Source: S009-33 sp041694255 (GTDB lineage Bacteria > Patescibacteriota > Gracilibacteria > Absconditabacterales > Absconditicoccaceae). Taken from it: 19,169 nt of DNA. Of this stretch, positions 17,246 through 19,169 are shown piece after piece. The stretch covers positions 1 to 19,169 of the forward strand of contig JASMTN010000025.1 of NCBI GenBank assembly GCA_041694255.1, written 5' to 3'. The notes beneath the pieces were generated by a model that saw nothing but the letters and a program-made list of their open reading frames with translations, was not told the DNA's origin and did not search any database. The stretch's first letter is position 1. Each line of letters opens with the position of its first letter. Position numbers and translations under genes: made by a program.

Positions 17246-18748
17246 TTATTTTAATTCATCAAGAACTTCATTAATTAGTTTTTTCATATCTTCCTCGATA
17301 TCTTCTGTTAGTTTTGCTTGGTCTTTTATATTATTTGAAAGATCTTCATATGATGAATTTAACTTATCATACAATATATCTTCAAATTCACCTATTTTAT
17401 TAATATCAAGATCTTTAAGATAATTATTTGTACCAGCATAAATCATAACAACTTGCTTATAAAAAGGAATAGGAGCATTTACTCATTGTTTAAGTAACTC
17501 AACCAATCTTTTACCTTTTTCTATCTTAGCTTGTGTTTCCGCATCCAAATCAGAAGAAAATTGCATAAATGCTGCTAACTCTCTAAAAGTAGCAAGTTCA
17601 AGTCTAAGTTTTCAAGCAACTTTTTTCATTATCTTTGTTTGTGCTGAACCTCAAACTCTTGATACAGACAAACCAACATTTATAGCAGGTCTTACACCAG
17701 AATTAAAAAGGTCTGTTTCTAAGAAAATTTGACCATCTGTAATTGAAATAACATTTGTAGGAACATAAGCTCAAACATCACCAGCTTGTGTTTCAATAAC
17801 AGGCAAAGCAGTCACTGAACCTCAACCATAATTTTCCTCAAGTCTAGCAGCTCTTTCTAGTAATCTTGAATGTAAATAAAAAACATCACCTGGATAAGCT
17901 TCTCTACCCGGAGGTCTTCTAAGTAGTAATGAAACTTCTCTGTATGCCATAGCATGCTTTGTAAGGTCATCATATACTACAAGTGCATCTTGTCAATTAA
18001 ACATATAGTATTCAGCTAGAGCAGCTCATACATAAGGTGCAAGATATTGAGTAACTGCTGGATGTGAAGAAGAAGCATTTACTATAGTTGTATATTCCAT
18101 AGCTCATTTTTCCTTAAGAGTTTCACTTATTGATCTTACTTTTGAATCTTTTTGTCATATAGCTACATATATACATTTTACATTTTTTCATTTTTGATTT
18201 AGTATACTATCTATAGCAACAGCTGTTTTACCAGTTTGTCTATCTCATATGATAAGTTCTCTTTGTCATCTACCAATAGGAACCATAGCATCTATTGATT
18301 TTATACCTGTTTCAAGAGACTGATCTACTGGCTTTCTTGATATAACTCAAGTTGCCTTTCTTTCTACTGGATATTTCTCAGTATATTTTATATCTCATTT
18401 ACCATCTATTGGATTTCAAAGACCATCTACTATTCTTCCAAGATAATTTTCTCAAACTCATATAGATAAAACTTCACCAGTAGTATTTATTATCATTCAT
18501 TCATTTAAACTATCTGTTGATCACATAGGAAGTATTCAAACACTATCCTCATCTATATCCATTACAAGTCATGCCATACCATTTTCAAATTCAACCAACT
18601 CTGAAAATTTAGCATTATTTAATCAATTTGCTACTACAACACCATCTTTTACTTGTTGTATTTCTCACTTTTCTGATAAAGAACTATCAAGTTTAGTTTC
18701 TTTAATTTGTTGTTCTATCTTATCCACTAATTCTTTTACAACTGACAT
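17246..18748 (-). CDS. atpA: F-type ATP synthase subunit alpha
   Basis: This is the non-catalytic nucleotide-binding subunit of the F1 ATPase head. The 500-residue length is typical. Motifs include [52 protein letters not shown] with the P-loop at 168-175, VYDDLTKHAMAYREVSLLLR and [20 protein letters not shown]. Because this family is so conserved, its TGA codons at invariant glycines (for example GRG and the G of GDRQTGKT) give the clearest proof of UGA = Gly. Start is ATG at 18746-18748. Unusually, atpG and atpD do not follow: a terminator comes 5 bp later and an unrelated gene lies beyond. Upstream is also not an ATP synthase gene. Confidence 0.98.
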
Positions 18749-18863
18749 TTAATTTGTTTATAAAAATAAATATATGCACTATAAAATATATTTTTTTACT
18801 CTTTTTTCAATAGCTTTATAAAGATTTTTTAACCAAAATAATAGTTAGATAAAATTATTATTT
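18749..18863. other. Gap upstream of atpA
   Basis: These 115 bp are A/T-rich and non-coding. A minus-strand TTGAAA followed at 14-21 bp by TATATT, TTTTAT or TATAGT could be an atpA promoter, but none is well spaced. No terminator hairpin was seen for the upstream gene. Confidence 0.4.
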
Positions 18864-19169
18864 TTATTGTTTTCTTTCTTTTTTCAATCTTTTTAACCTT
18901 AAAAAACGAGCAAGCTTATTTCATATACTTATAACCCTTCATTCATTTTCTCTTACTTTTGCTGTATCTAGTATGCTTATTACCTCTCATCATGACCTAT
19001 TTGTTATATTATGCTTTCATCTTCAAAACATTGTTATTATCTTACCTTTATTTTCCAAACTTTGTACTAATCAATTATTGTAACTTGTATCTTGTTTACC
19101 ATGATTTAAACTATTGTTTTGTTTTCATTTATTATATCTATTATATTGTTCTCAAGAATTATTTGAATT
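18864..19169 (-). CDS. C-terminal part of an unidentified Asn/Gly-rich, basic-tailed protein
   Basis: The last 101 residues of a gene whose start lies beyond the right edge. The visible N-terminal 35 residues are rich in Asn, Gly, Gln and Lys (QYNRYNKGKQNNSLNHG). Then comes VQSLENKGKIITMFGRGKHN, GGEVISILDTAKVRENEGRV and a basic tail, LARFLRLKRLKKERKQ. About a dozen glycines are TGA, and the frame is open only under code 25. I recognise no family. It is on the same strand as atpA, 115 bp upstream, and is not any ATP synthase subunit that I can identify. Confidence 0.6.

Noticed and set aside
17205..17423. Plus-strand ORF near the atpA 3' end
   Set aside because: It overlaps the atpA terminator hairpin and antisense of atpA; Ser/Ile-rich without a family signature.
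792..18748. Apparent mass gene decay: short ORFs ending at TGA throughout
   Set aside because: The TGA positions coincide with conserved glycines in atpA, cas10, hemW, csm3 and others, and the frames continue cleanly to TAA or TAG. This is recoding, not pseudogenisation.

Overview
The window reads as DNA from a candidate-phyla (CPR/Patescibacteria) bacterium of the Absconditabacteria (SR1) or Gracilibacteria (BD1-5) type. Composition is very AT-rich. Every recognisable gene is interrupted by TGA triplets that fall where the family has glycine, including ATP synthase alpha, Cas10 and HemW. This is genetic code 25 (UGA = Gly), so all coding calls here use only TAA and TAG as stops. A standard-code reading shreds the genes, which is why few long ORFs appear. 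The sequence cannot separate the two phyla.

Positions 1-11920 hold a complete type III-A (Csm) CRISPR-Cas locus on the minus strand. In transcription order it is csm5, csm4, cas10/csm1, csm2, an unexpected 717-codon exported protein, csm3, cas6, a csm6-like CARF-HEPN nuclease, cas1, cas2, a leader of about 190 bp, and an array of seven complete 35-bp repeats that runs off the left edge. Gene gaps are 7-30 bp except for 74 bp before cas6. Cas10 keeps both HD and GGDD motifs, and the Csm6-like protein keeps a CARF-type GGTK motif and an Rx6H HEPN motif. Target-activated cyclic-oligoadenylate signalling should therefore be possible. The most unusual element is the exported protein between csm2 and csm3. 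It has an N-terminal signal or anchor segment, a long middle part that looks beta-rich, and one RTX-like acidic Gly/Asp motif near its C-terminus. It is bracketed by a 33-bp direct repeat with one mismatch that duplicates the translation-start region of csm3.

Positions 11921-12063 are a divergent promoter region. To its right lie a DUF4396 membrane protein (+), HemW (-), then a coupled pair of small membrane proteins, DUF1295 and DUF2177 (-). Next come a small coiled-coil protein and an AGOG-type N-glycosylase/DNA lyase (+), another small coiled-coil protein (-) and a transglutaminase-like protein (-). A strong intrinsic terminator closes the atpA transcript (-). The right edge carries the 3' end of an unidentified Asn/Gly-rich, basic-tailed protein (-).

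Most starts have an A-rich context, often TATAAAA-ATG, rather than a GGAGG Shine-Dalgarno sequence. No tRNA, rRNA or insertion sequence was recognised, and no stretch over 300 bp lacks a feature. All gene names come from reading protein motifs by eye; no database search was possible.
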